This document shows, one piece after another, positions 1-8,103 of a DNA stretch of 64,000 bases. Source of the stretch: CAVQYV01 sp963718295 [NCBI: uncultured Methylomirabilota bacterium]. Lineage in GTDB: Bacteria; Methylomirabilota; Methylomirabilia; CAVQYV01. Position 1 is the stretch's first letter, and every line of letters begins with the position of its first letter. The stretch spans positions 1 through 64,000 of the forward strand of contig CAVQYV010000010.1 in the NCBI GenBank assembly GCA_963718295.1. The letters run 5' to 3'. The notes under the pieces were generated by a model, which saw nothing but the letters and a program-made list of their open reading frames with translations, was not told the origin of the DNA and did not search any database. A program made the translations under genes and the position numbers.

Positions 1-267
1 CTGACCCAGGTGCAGGAGCGGTCCTATGCGGCCCTGATGAGGATCATCGGGGAGCGGGCCGGAGGACAGATCGCCTTGGTGAGCCACCGGGCGGTGTTAA
101 AACCCCTGATCGCCCGTTGCCTGGAGATCCGGGAGCCCTACTTCTGGCGAATCCACATGGATACCGCGGCCTATTCCATCCTGGAGCACACCGCCGAGCA
201 GGGCTTTCTCCTCACCCTGCTGAATCAGACCCATCACCTCAAGGAATTCATCCGGGAGACCGTGTAG
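1..267 (+). CDS. Histidine phosphatase family protein, C-terminal part (5' end outside window)
   Basis: The reading frame is open from base 1 and ends at 267, so only the last 88 residues are present. The segment VSHRAVLK near residue 28 resembles the second catalytic-histidine region of the phosphoglycerate mutase/histidine phosphatase family (usually VSHGGVIR). It is followed by the family's tail with alternating helix and strand. The N-terminal RHG motif lies outside the window, so the substrate (a sugar phosphate or cobalamin intermediate) cannot be told. It converges with the minus-strand arsS-like gene that ends at 304. Confidence 0.6.
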   Translation: MTQVQERSYAALMRIIGERAGGQIALVSHRAVLKPLIARCLEIREPYFWRIHMDTAAYSILEHTAEQGFLLTLLNQTHHLKEFIRETV

Positions 268-303
268 CAGGGATTCGAAGATCGGCGATCAAAAGACCTG
301 AAC

Positions 304-1312
304 TCAAGTCTTGATAACCCCTTCTCAGGTGAAGCCCGCCTGGGCCGTGCAGGCATAGCAGTGATCGGAGACCGCGATGGGGCTGCCGGGCTCCGGGGGA
401 CCCTCGGCCTGGGAGATGTGGATTTTTCGCATGCCCAGAGGGATCCCTGCAGCCAGATTGAAATCGCAGTCGTAGAGATAGCCCTCCCAGGAGACGGAGA
501 TCAGGCGGCGACATCCGAGCCCTTCCAGGGTGCAGGGGTTGAACCCGGCAGCGAGCCGCTGCAGGTAGTCCTCCAGGAGGCCCGCCTCTTGGAGCCAGGC
601 GCGAAACCGGCCCAAAGGGACGTTGGTGAAACAGAAGAGATGGTTGAACGAGATGCCCCAGTCCCTTTGCAGGGCCAATCGAAAGGCCGTTTCCGTCTTG
701 GCCTGAGGGGCCGGTAGGGAGGCATCGATGGGATTGGAGACCAGGTTCAGCTCCAAACCGGTACCCTCTTGGCCATAGCCCACTGCATTCAGCCTCTGCA
801 GGGCGGTGATGCTTTGTAGGAAGGATCCGCTCCCTCTCTGGATCGAGCGCCGAGGCCTGTAGGGCGGGAAAGGAGGCGATCAGGACCACCTGGTGATCCT
901 TGCAGATCTCCATCAGGTCCGCATGGCCCCGCTGGCCGAGGGCAACCAGGTTGGTGCGGAGCAGTATCCGGGGGACCCGCGTGGAGAGCCGGCGGATCAT
1001 CGAAGGGAGTGGACGTTCATCTCCGGCGCCCCGCCCGTGAGATCGATGACCTGGAAAGGCCCCGGCGGGCGTAGGAGATGACCTCCTCCATGGTGCGGGC
1101 CTTCATGGATTCCCTGCGTCCAGGCCCGGACTGGTGATGGCAATGGCCGCAGGATTGATTGCAGAGGAGGCCCAGGTTGACCTGCAAGGTGACGGCCTCG
1201 CTCCGGGTCAAGGCCAGGCCCTGTCGGGCAAGGCAGGTCTCAAAGGGCTCGACCGGCGATGAGGAAGGTACTGGTGGGCAGGCTTTCTTTTCGGGGAGAG
1301 ATCACTCGCCAT
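304..1312 (-). pseudogene. arsS: ArsS-like radical SAM protein with a putative selenocysteine (frameshifted)
   Basis: The pieces in three frames together resemble ArsS, the radical SAM enzyme linked to arsenosugar biosynthesis, whose family includes selenoproteins. The N-terminal frame has CNQSCGHC (CxxxCxxC, Fe-S/SAM binding). Next come DLTGGAPEMN, the conserved NLVSNP region, the SVSWEGYLYDCDFN block and a Cys-rich tail HCYACTAQAGFT. A TGA at 325-327 follows this tail exactly where relatives carry Cys or Sec, and the frame continues EGVIKT to a TGA at 304-306. A hairpin AAGACTTG-AGTT-CAGGTCTT lies downstream, its loop 20 nt after the TGA and with G as second loop base, which fits a bacterial SECIS. 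Frameshifts lie near 1055, 1000 and 830; the first two look like lost homopolymer bases. The start is uncertain: the ATG at 1312 needs one further indel. Confidence 0.7.
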
Positions 1313-1351
1313 TTTCGGACCGCGGATAATTATTCCTATTTCCCATTGACA

Positions 1352-1768
1352 TTATTTTGCCTCGATGGGGAAGTGGGCCTCATGCCATTCATTCCATCCT
1401 CCCTTGAGGGCATACACCTTTTGAAAACCTTTTTCCATGAGCTCACGTGCCACCCGGGCACTGGTATCCTCGGTGGGTCAGGTACAGTATAGGACAAGCG
1501 TCTTGTCTTGGGGATACTTGGTAGCCCAGGAGGCGACCTCGGCGGAGGGATCCTCCCGAATCGCACCTTGGATCTTCCGGTCACTGTCGGTCCAACTGCG
1601 TCCGACTCGCACATCCAGGATGACCACAGACGGGTCCCCCATGAGGGGCCGAAGCTCCTCCTTGGTCATCCGGGGCACCTCCGCAGACCAAGCCGTCTGG
1701 ACGAGCAGCCCCAGGCAAACCAAACCCAGGATCGTGGTCAAAGCCGTCTGAAATCGTTCTCGCTTCAT
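1352..1768 (-). CDS. Exported rhodanese-like protein, putative selenoprotein (in-frame TGA at codon 97)
   Basis: The 138-codon frame starts with a signal peptide (MKRERF, a hydrophobic stretch, then AWSAE). A rhodanese domain follows: VVILDVR, then LVLYCT-TGA-PTEDTSARVA, then VYALKGGWNEW. The TGA at 1478-1480 is in frame and sits where relatives have the second Cys of the YC(S/T)CP active-site loop. The frame then runs 41 more conserved codons to TAA at 1352-1354, with no frameshift. A hairpin GTGCC-CGGGT-GGCAC begins 16 nt after the TGA; its loop is 21 nt away and has G as second base, as in bacterial SECIS elements. Read as Sec, it would be a periplasmic sulfur or selenium transferase or thiol oxidoreductase. 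The gene lies 46 nt after the dehydrogenase. The alternative, a nonsense mutation, is less likely given the hairpin and intact tail. Confidence 0.8.
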
Positions 1769-1814
1769 GGGCAGTTCTCCTTGCCTGTAAGGGAATTCAT
1801 CGAACGCACCACGC

Positions 1815-2779
1815 CTACGGCCGAACCAAAACCTTCACTGCATCGGGCTGAGACGATAGCTCAAATGCCTTACCCATATCCTGCAGGGGGATAGGCGGGG
1901 AAAGCAGGGGTTTCACCTGGATGAGGCCCTTCCCGTAAGGAGCCAGAAGGCGGTCAAACCAGGCAAACCGCTCATGGGGGGTGTTCAGATGCATCACGCA
2001 GGTGGTGCGGATGGTGATGGCATCATCGTGCCAGCGGCTGATGGCCAGCCGGACCGGCTCCATGATCCAGCTATACAGGACCAAGGTCCCGTTCTTCCTC
2101 AAAATCCGGGTGGCCATGTTCATGGACTCTTCCCTCCCCGCGGCCTCGAAGACCACATCCACCCCGGATCCTCGCGTCAGGTCCTGAATGGCCTTTTCCG
2201 TATCCGGCGCACCGGGATCGAACGCATCATCTGCCCCCAAATCCCTGGCCAATTTCCGCTTGCCCGCCAAGGGATCGATCCCGATGACCCGGATGGCCCC
2301 TTTCCGCTTCGCGCCCTGCACCATGATCTGACCCGCAAATCCCAGACCCATCACCGCCACCGTATCCCCCAGCTGCACCCCGGAGTTGAAGACGGAATAC
2401 ATGGAGCAGGCGAGGGGCTCTCCCAGGCATCCCAGCTCCATGTCCATCTCTGCAGGAATGGGATGGAGATCATCCTCCTGGGAGAGGAAATAATCGGCGA
2501 AGGTCCCATTCACGTAACAGGACATCACCCGATCGCCCACTCTGTACCGGCGCACCCCTTTGCCCACTTCCACCACCGTCCCCCACCCTCATGACCCAGG
2601 AGGGTGACGGGAAAGGAGATCCCTGGAGGGAGAATGCCGCTATAGATGTTCTTGTCCGTCCCGCAGATGGAGCACTGAGCCGTCTGAACCAGCACTTGCC
2701 CCTCACCGGGCGCCGGAAGCTCCCTGGTTACCACCTCCACCTTCTTGGGTCCTGGGAGGCGAATCGTCTGAATGTTCAT
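1815..2779 (-). pseudogene. Zinc-dependent alcohol/threonine-type dehydrogenase (one frameshift)
   Basis: This is a medium-chain dehydrogenase. The N-terminal GroES-like part has CSICGTDKNIYSG (catalytic zinc Cys) and GHEG. The Rossmann part has VAVMGLGFAGQIMVQGAKRKGA with IDPLAGKR, followed by VFEAAGR. The N-terminal piece (2525-2779) and the rest (1815-2576) are in different frames. They join at about 2585, where a GGGGG run before ACGG appears one G short: restoring it gives GHEGGGTVVEVGKGV. Without the indel the protein would be about 322 residues, and structural-zinc Cys residues are not obvious. It probably oxidises an alcohol or polyol with NAD(P)+. It sits between the hydrolase and the rhodanese in the same minus-strand cluster. 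Confidence 0.7.
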
Positions 2780-2849
2780 CTTTTGTGTCCTCTCGTTGGC
2801 TGGTTTGGATGATTTGCGACGGCTGCCGATGGCTCCGGCCTATGCCTAA

Positions 2850-3645
2850 CTACGCCTGATGGCGCCCCAGGAATTCCAGGACGATCCGGGCCATCTCGGC
2901 CGGCCGCTCGATATAGAGGTTGTGGCCCACGTCCTCCATGATCTTCCACTCCGATCCTTGGATGGATCTGTGAATCTCCTCTGCGAGATGGATCGGGGTA
3001 AATACGTCCCTCCTTCCCGAGAGGATGAGCGTGGGCAGGGAAATCCGGGAGATCTTACCTTTCAAATCGAAGGACATGCAGGCATCGGTGGCATGGCCAA
3101 TTGCGATAGGGGAATTGATCTGGATCCGCTTCTCCTTCAAGCGCCGCAATGTTGGAGGCATTGGCGGAGACGAACTCCGGCGTGAAGGCGAGCTTGACCA
3201 CCTCATCGAAGAAGGCTGGGTATCCGCCCTGATCCAAGCTCCTCCGGAGCCGACTAAAGGCCTCATGGAGCTGGGAGTCGATATGGCTGAAGGTGGAGAT
3301 CAGGATGAGCGACCGGACCCTACTGGGATAATCGAGGGCGAACTGCTGGGCAATCGCCCCTCCCATGGAAAGGCCGAGTAAATGGGTCTGTTCGACCCCA
3401 ATCTTTTGCAGGAATTCAGATAGGTCCTGGGAGAATCCCCGGATGGAATAGGGCATATCCGGCTTTCCCGAGCCCCCGTGGCCCCGGACATCGGGGGCGA
3501 TGGTTCGGAAGCGCGTCGAAAACTCCGGCATCACCTGCGCCCAGCCGGTGGAATCTCCGTTCAGGCCATGGACCCATACCAGTGGAGGGCCAATTCCTTC
3601 GTCCAGGTAATGGACTTGGATATCGTGTAAGGAAATGATCGGCAT
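2850..3645 (-). pseudogene. Alpha/beta hydrolase (one frameshift)
   Basis: The start at 3645 (MPIISLHDIQ) is preceded by GGAGG at 8 nt. Hallmarks of the alpha/beta hydrolase fold are present: WVHGLNGDSTGW (oxyanion region), DVRGHGGSG, the nucleophile elbow GLSMGG (Ser), LILSGRRDVFTP (acidic residue) and VGHN (catalytic His). The two halves, 3055-3645 and 2850 to about 3143, are in different frames around SNIAAL/KEKRIQ near 3143, one base out of register. A functional version would have about 265 residues, normal for esterase or enol-lactonase-like members. The substrate is unknown. It is the first gene of the minus-strand cluster that ends with arsS. Confidence 0.7.
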
Positions 3646-3799
3646 CGCATTCGCCTCCAATCCATCGGGGGGAAAGATGAGGAATTGGGCCATTGCATAT
3701 CCCATTTTCGGTCCATTGGCAAGCAGTTTCCTCGGAGAGGGCCACTGAAGATCGCGAGACGGAAAAGGATTCCATGAGAGAATTCCTTGGGAGAATGTC

Positions 3800-3828
3800 T
3801 TGCAACCGAAGCCGTTCCGCTGTAATAT
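3800..3828 (+). promoter_or_regulatory. Candidate sigma-70 promoter for the TRAP operon
   Basis: TTGCAA at 3800-3805 and TAATAT at 3823-3828 are separated by 17 nt, about 85 nt upstream of the substrate-binding-protein start. The hexamers are close to consensus. No operator could be recognised. Confidence 0.4.
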
Positions 3829-3913
3829 CCGGCGGATTGTTTCCAGGGTCGCTCCATCTGTGCTGCACTCATCAAAATCATTCAGCCATCCTATTCCACG
3901 GGAGGAAGGGTCT

Positions 3914-4927
3914 ATGAAATATGCAAAATGGTTGTTTTGTCTGGCGGTCCTCGGTTCCTGGTTATTGGCTTCAGCCGCATATGCAGAAGTAAAGCCGATC
4001 GAGTTTTCCTATTCCATTTTCTTCCCCGCCCCTCACAAGCAGACCGCGCTGGCCACGGAATGGGCCAAGGAGATCGAGAAGAGGACCGAGGGGAAGGTAA
4101 AGATCACCATATTCCCAGGAGGCACCCTGACTCCCGCGGACAAATGCTACGACGGGGTGGTCAAGGGGATCTCGGATCTCGGGATGTCGGCCCTGGCATA
4201 TACCCGGGGGAAGTTCCCCCTGACGGAAGTGATCGATTTGCCCTTGGGCTACCGGAGCGCGGTGGCAGCGACCCGCCTCATCAACCGATACTATGAGAAG
4301 TTCAAGCCCGAGGAATTCAAAGAAGTGAAGGTCATGTACTTTCATGCCCATGGACCGGGGCTGCTCAACACCAAAGGAGTGGTGCAAAAATTGGAGGATC
4401 TGAAAGGGATGAAGATCCGCTCCACGGGCCTGAGCGCCAAGGTGGTCTCGGCCTTAGGGGGGACCCCGGTGGCCATGCCGATGGGGGAGACCTATGATGC
4501 CTTGAGGAGAGGGGTGGTGGACGGTTCCATGGCCCCCATCGAAGCACTGGAAGGTTGGAAATGGGGAGAGGTAGTCAAATACACCACCGAGAGCTATGGT
4601 GCCGCCTACAGCACCGGGTTCTTTGTAGTGATGAACCAGGAGAAGTGGAATGCCCTGCCGTCCAACATCCAGAAGATATTCGAGAAGGTGAATACTGAGT
4701 GGATTGAGAAAACGGGTAGGATGTGGGAGACCATCGATAAGTCGGGGAGGGAATACACCTTGAAGAGGGGCAACCAGATCATCTCCCTCTCCAAGGAGGA
4801 GGACGACAGATGGGCCAAGGCAGTGAGACCCATCCTCGATGAATATCTGAAGAACACGAAGGAAAAGGGCCTGACCGGAGAGGCCGCACTGAAATTCTGC
4901 AGGGAGCAGTTGAAGAAGCTGCAATAG
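3914..4927 (+). CDS. TRAP transporter substrate-binding protein (DctP family)
   Basis: The start at 3914 follows GGGAGGAAGGG and gives a 337-residue protein with a clear signal peptide (MKYAKWLFCLAVLGSW, cleavage after AYA). The mature part has the DctP signature: an early TEWAKEIEKRTEGKVKITIFPGGTL stretch (shown in part), then the LKGMKIRSTG region and the YDALRRGVVDGS motif that in family members surrounds the ligand-binding Arg. The protein would bind an organic acid in the periplasm and deliver it to the membrane subunits encoded just downstream. Order and close spacing show a complete P-Q-M operon. The ligand (carboxylate, amino or aromatic acid) cannot be read from sequence. Confidence 0.92.
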   Translation: MKYAKWLFCLAVLGSWLLASAAYAEVKPIEFSYSIFFPAPHKQTALATEWAKEIEKRTEGKVKITIFPGGTLTPADKCYDGVVKGISDLGMSALAYTRGKFPLTEVIDLPLGYRSAVAATRLINRYYEKFKPEEFKEVKVMYFHAHGPGLLNTKGVVQKLEDLKGMKIRSTGLSAKVVSALGGTPVAMPMGETYDALRRGVVDGSMAPIEALEGWKWGEVVKYTTESYGAAYSTGFFVVMNQEKWNALPSNIQKIFEKVNTEWIEKTGRMWETIDKSGREYTLKRGNQIISLSKEEDDRWAKAVRPILDEYLKNTKEKGLTGEAALKFCREQLKKLQ

Positions 4928-5024
4928 CGAGGCCGAAGACTTGAGGGGAAGGGGTTCTATGAATCCCTTCCCTTGTCTTTTTTTGCCTTCAGCGAGGGAA
5001 TTTGCTAACGGGGGATATGAAGCA

Positions 5025-5507
5025 ATGAGGGGATTGATCAGCAAAGTGAGGGGAGTGAGCCGCTTTTTGAATGTCATCGCCGGGATCGCCCTCACCTTCA
5101 TGATGTCTCTCACGGTGGCCGATGTCATCCTGAGATACTTCAAGAGGCCCATCGTGGGAACCTATGAGCTGGTAGCGCTCTCCGGCGCCGTGGTAATCGG
5201 CTTCTCGGTCCCCTTTACCTCCTGGGAGAGGGGCCACATTTCAGTGGATTTCTTCCTTTCCAAACTGCCCCGAAGGGCCAGAGACGGCCTTCGGACTGTG
5301 ACTCGTGTCCTGGGGATCGGATTGTTCCTCATGATCGGCTGGAATCTGGTCCAGATGGGGGCGGATTTACAAAGATCGGGAGAAGTATCCCTGACCCTGC
5401 AACTGCCTTTCTTCCCTGTGGTCTATGGGATGGGCATTTGTTGCTTCGTCCAGTGTCTGGTCCTGCTCTGCGATATATGCAGGATCTGGGGAGGCCCATA
5501 TGAATGA
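5025..5507 (+). CDS. TRAP transporter small permease (DctQ family)
   Basis: A protein of about 160 residues with four hydrophobic segments, typical of the DctQ subunit; the motif VADVILRYF near residue 35 is the family's conserved stretch. The start at 5025 (MRGLISKVRG) has GGGGGA 9 nt upstream. An in-frame ATG at 4941 would add 28 hydrophilic residues and seems less likely. The stop overlaps the start of the large permease gene by 8 nt, indicating translational coupling. DctQ is thought to form a complex with the large permease in the inner membrane. Confidence 0.85.
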   Translation: MRGLISKVRGVSRFLNVIAGIALTFMMSLTVADVILRYFKRPIVGTYELVALSGAVVIGFSVPFTSWERGHISVDFFLSKLPRRARDGLRTVTRVLGIGLFLMIGWNLVQMGADLQRSGEVSLTLQLPFFPVVYGMGICCFVQCLVLLCDICRIWGGPYE

Positions 5508-6801
5508 GGTGACAGTGGGGATTTTGGGCCTGGCCCTGGTCCTGGCCTCATTCCTCACGGGCATCGAATTGGGCTTTGCCATGGCCCTGGTCGGATTCCT
5601 GGGGTTCGCCTATCTGGTGTCGATGAAGGCGGCCCTGAACCTGCTGGCCAAGGACATATTCGACGTCTTTGCCTCCTACGGATTCACCGTAATCCCTCTC
5701 TTTGTCCTCATGGGCCAGATCGCCTTCAATGCCGGGATTGCCAAGAGGCTCTACCATGCGGCCTACAAATTTATCGGACACATCCCGGGCGGACTCGCTA
5801 TGGCGACCGTGGCGGGAGCCACCGCCTTCAAGGCTCTCTGCGGGTCCTCACCCGCCACCGCCGCCACCTTTGCCAGCGTTGCGGTACCGGAGATGAATCG
5901 GTACGGTTACAGCCAGACGCTCTCCACCGGGATCGTGGCGACCGTGGGCACCCTGGGCATCCTCATCCCCCCCAGCGTCACCCTGATCGTCTTTGGGATC
6001 ATCACCGAGCAATCGATCGCAAGACTGTTTCTGGCGGGCCTTCTGCCCGGCCTGATCATTGCCCTGCTCTTCATATTGATCATCTATGGATGGTGCCGGA
6101 TCAATCCCTCGCTGGGCCCCAAGGGGGAGAGGTCGTCCTGGAAGGAGAGGGCGAGGTCGCTGCCCGAGATCCTGTGGGTGCTGATCATCTTCTTGCTGGT
6201 GATAGGGGGCTTGATCCAGGGGCTATTCACCCCGACGGAGGCGGGAAGTATCGGGACCTTTGCGGTATTGGCATTATCGATTATGAAGGGGGACCTTGGC
6301 TTTCAAGGACTTGTGAAATCGGTGGCCGAGTCTCTCAAGACCGCCTGCATGGTCCTTTTCCTGATCGCTGGCTCCACGATCCTGGGCCATTTTTTGGCGG
6401 TCACCAAAATCCCCATGATCGCCGCAGATTGGATTGGCGGACTCCCCCTCCACCGCAACCTGACGATGCTCCTCATCGCCGGGATCTATCTTTTGGGGGG
6501 CTCTTTTATCGATGATCTGGCCTTCATGGTCCTGGCCACTCCTATCTTCTACCCGGTCATCCTCAAACTGGGGTTCGATCCCATCTGGTTTGGGATCATC
6601 ATCGGGATTACGGTGATGATCGGGGTGGTCATCCCTCCGGTGGCGATCAATGTCTTCGTGGTGAGGGCGATCACCCAGGTACCCTTTTCCGTCATCTACC
6701 GCGGCGTTGCTCCCTTTCTCATCGGCCTCGTCCTCTGCGCCCTCCTGCTCTTTCTCTTCCCCCAGCTCGCCCTCTTCCTCCCCTCGGTGCTGATGAAGTA
6801 G
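5500..6801 (+). CDS. TRAP transporter large permease (DctM family)
   Basis: 433 residues, almost wholly hydrophobic with about 12-13 membrane segments, matching DctM of the ion-transporter superfamily. Family landmarks include GSSPATAATFASVAVPEM, PPSVTLIVFGIITEQSI, FTPTEAGSIG and the C-terminal GVVIPPVAINVFVV region. The start at 5500 overlaps the dctQ stop and has GGGGAGG upstream; an upstream in-frame ATG at 5425 lies inside dctQ and is rejected. It is the Na+-coupled channel-forming subunit of the uptake system. No terminator is evident after it. Confidence 0.93.
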   Translation: MNEVTVGILGLALVLASFLTGIELGFAMALVGFLGFAYLVSMKAALNLLAKDIFDVFASYGFTVIPLFVLMGQIAFNAGIAKRLYHAAYKFIGHIPGGLAMATVAGATAFKALCGSSPATAATFASVAVPEMNRYGYSQTLSTGIVATVGTLGILIPPSVTLIVFGIITEQSIARLFLAGLLPGLIIALLFILIIYGWCRINPSLGPKGERSSWKERARSLPEILWVLIIFLLVIGGLIQGLFTPTEAGSIGTFAVLALSIMKGDLGFQGLVKSVAESLKTACMVLFLIAGSTILGHFLAVTKIPMIAADWIGGLPLHRNLTMLLIAGIYLLGGSFIDDLAFMVLATPIFYPVILKLGFDPIWFGIIIGITVMIGVVIPPVAINVFVVRAITQVPFSVIYRGVAPFLIGLVLCALLLFLFPQLALFLPSVLMK

Positions 6802-6810
6802 GAGAAGTCT

Positions 6811-6839
6811 TTGACAATTCGTTTTGGCTACGAAATAAC
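6811..6839 (+). promoter_or_regulatory. Candidate promoter of the Phd-type antitoxin gene
   Basis: A perfect TTGACA at 6811-6816 is followed after 17 nt by AATAAC, a weak -10, 40 nt before the antitoxin start. Antitoxins of this family usually repress their own promoter, but no clear palindromic operator is visible. Confidence 0.35.
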
Positions 6840-6878
6840 GATCTGAATACTAGTCGACCCGAAAGGAGGCCTGTCTCG

Positions 6879-7139
6879 ATGAGAACCTTATCACTCTCCG
6901 AAGTGAAGAGGAAACTCAGCGGGCTGGTTGATGTAGTGAGAAACACCGACGAGGAGATTGTCATCACCAAGAACGGCTCGCCAGCTGCGGTCCTGATCAG
7001 TCCCGATGAGTACGAGGGCTGGAAGGAGACGATCGGTGTGCGTTCTGATGCCTCCTTGATGGTCGAAATCCAAAAGGGCTTGGAGGAACTGAGGGAGAAG
7101 AAGGCACGTCTGTACACGCTCGAAGAATTGCTCGGATAA
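6879..7139 (+). CDS. Phd/YefM-type antitoxin
   Basis: 86 residues. The N-terminus MRTLSLSEVKRKLSGLVD, followed by EEIVITKNGSPAAVLISPDEYEGW (in part), is the Phd/YefM DNA-binding fold, and the C-terminal helix would cover a toxin. The start at 6879 is preceded by GAAAGGAGG with good spacing. It normally neutralises a RelE/ParE-type RNase and represses the operon. Here the gene directly downstream is only a 32-residue stub, so the antitoxin seems to be an orphan. Confidence 0.85.
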   Translation: MRTLSLSEVKRKLSGLVDVVRNTDEEIVITKNGSPAAVLISPDEYEGWKETIGVRSDASLMVEIQKGLEELREKKARLYTLEELLG

Positions 7140-7151
7140 GGCAATCCCGGC

Positions 7152-7250
7152 ATGAAACGACCGAGCTACAGACTCCGGATCGCTGATAGCCTGGCGGAAC
7201 TCCCTCGAGGAATGCACCCCCACCTCAAGAAAAAAACAAAGCCCCTTTAG
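7152..7250 (+). pseudogene. Truncated RelE/ParE-type toxin (32 residues left)
   Basis: Twelve bases after the antitoxin stop, ATG at 7152 opens MKRPSYRLRIADSLAELPRG, which resembles the first strand and helix of RelE/ParE toxins. The frame stops at 7250 after KKKTKPL. The catalytic C-terminal strands of the family are missing, and sequence of an unrelated gene (isochorismatase tail) begins at once. This looks like a deletion junction that removed the toxin body and kept the antitoxin. Confidence 0.5.
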
Positions 7251-7542
7251 CACTCATTCTGTCGAACCCCACGGAGCTGGGCAGGAAGACGGTCATCCTC
7301 ACCGGCATAGAGGCCCATATCTGCATCCTCCAGACCGCGCTCGATCTCCTTCAGGCTGGCTTTTCGGTCCATGTTCCCGTGGATGCGGTCTGCTCCCGCA
7401 GCAAAGAGCACTGGAAGGTGGCTATCGAGTAGTTGAAGATGGCGGGGGGCGGTCATCGCCTGCGCGGAAACGGTGGCCCTCGAGCTGCTGCAGGAGGCAG
7501 GCACGGAGGACTTCAAGGCCCCCTCCAGGCTCTTTCGGTGAT
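7246..7542 (+). pseudogene. Isochorismatase-family hydrolase, C-terminal remnant
   Basis: Translation from about 7250 gives GRKTVILTGIEAHICILQTA, which matches the cysteine-hydrolase core (GIEAHVC, catalytic Cys). It continues with VPVDAVCSRSKEHW and, after a TAG at the expected Gln position and one frameshift near 7450, with ETVALELLQEAGTEDF and a tail ending SRLFR. The N-terminal half is absent. The internal stop, the frameshift and the truncation all mark a dead fragment. It was probably joined to the toxin stub by a deletion. Confidence 0.65.
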
Positions 7543-7577
7543 CTAACTGAAATCTATGAAAATTTAGGAAAGTGAGC

Positions 7578-7606
7578 TTGACTTTTTGTGACCGATTGCG
7601 TACAAT
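7578..7606 (+). promoter_or_regulatory. Promoter of the RHH/RelE toxin-antitoxin operon
   Basis: TTGACT (7578-7583), a 17 nt spacer and TACAAT (7601-7606) lie 28 nt before the antitoxin start. The overlapping GTACAATGTATTAC is partly palindromic and could be the site where the ribbon-helix-helix antitoxin represses its own operon; that role is an inference. Confidence 0.55.
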
Positions 7607-7634
7607 GTATTACATCGAAATGAGGAGGTGTTAT

Positions 7635-7853
7635 ATGAGTACAGCGATTTCAGTCAGGCTTCCCAAAGAGCTCGCCAATCAACTTGACAATATAGCCAAA
7701 GAAACAGAGCGGCCCCGTTCCTACATCATTCAAAAGGCGTTGGAGCTTTACATTGAGGACTACGCGGATCTCCAGGTGGCCCTCGACCGGCTCCATGACA
7801 AAGCAGATTCGATTGTTTCGGGGAAAGAGCTGAGAAGGTCCCTTGGCTTATAA
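7635..7853 (+). CDS. Ribbon-helix-helix (CopG/RelB-like) antitoxin
   Basis: 72 residues starting at 7635 behind GAGGAGG. The N-terminus MSTAISVRLPKELANQLDNI is a typical ribbon-helix-helix strand and helix, followed by TERPRSYIIQKALELYIEDY, which forms the second helix. The C-terminal tail would wrap the toxin. An upstream in-frame ATG at 7572 lies before the promoter and is not used. It overlaps the toxin start (TTG at 7843) by 11 nt, the usual coupling of such pairs. Confidence 0.88.
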   Translation: MSTAISVRLPKELANQLDNIAKETERPRSYIIQKALELYIEDYADLQVALDRLHDKADSIVSGKELRRSLGL

Positions 7854-8103
7854 TATTGTTTACAAAAACTCTGTGCTTCGGGATTTGAAAAAACTTTCGA
7901 AGGCGGAGGCTGGTCGGATCTTAGATCAAATTGAGAAAGAGCTTTCCAAGAATGCAGACTTGTATCCAGCTCTCAAAGGGCAATTTTCCGGCCTTCGAAA
8001 ATATCGAGTCGGCGACTATCGAGTAATCTATGCGATCCTACAAGGTGATGTCCTCATCCTCAGAATAGGCCACCGGCGAGATGTCTATAGGAAGGAAATC
8101 TGA
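7843..8103 (+). CDS. RelE/ParE-type toxin
   Basis: 86 residues, starting at TTG inside the antitoxin's last codons. The sequence fits the RelE/ParE fold: MAYNIVYKNSVLRDLKKL, then a helix (AGRILDQIEKEL), LKGQFSGLRKYRVGDYRVIYAI and LILRIGHRRDVY at the C-terminus. The basic residues around RKYRVGDYRV and HRRDVY correspond to the RNA-cleaving surface of RelE members. No truncation is seen, so this second TA locus appears intact, unlike the Phd locus just upstream. Confidence 0.88.
   Translation: MAYNIVYKNSVLRDLKKLSKAEAGRILDQIEKELSKNADLYPALKGQFSGLRKYRVGDYRVIYAILQGDVLILRIGHRRDVYRKEI

Noticed and set aside
1478-1480. Reading the rhodanese as a pseudogene ended by a nonsense TGA
   Set aside because: The frame continues unbroken with conserved residues for 41 codons, the TGA replaces a Cys of the active-site loop, and a SECIS-like hairpin follows at the right distance.
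7435-7440. The TAG in the isochorismatase remnant as pyrrolysine
   Set aside because: The position is a Gln in relatives, so a C-to-T change explains it. A frameshift follows at once and the N-terminal half is missing.
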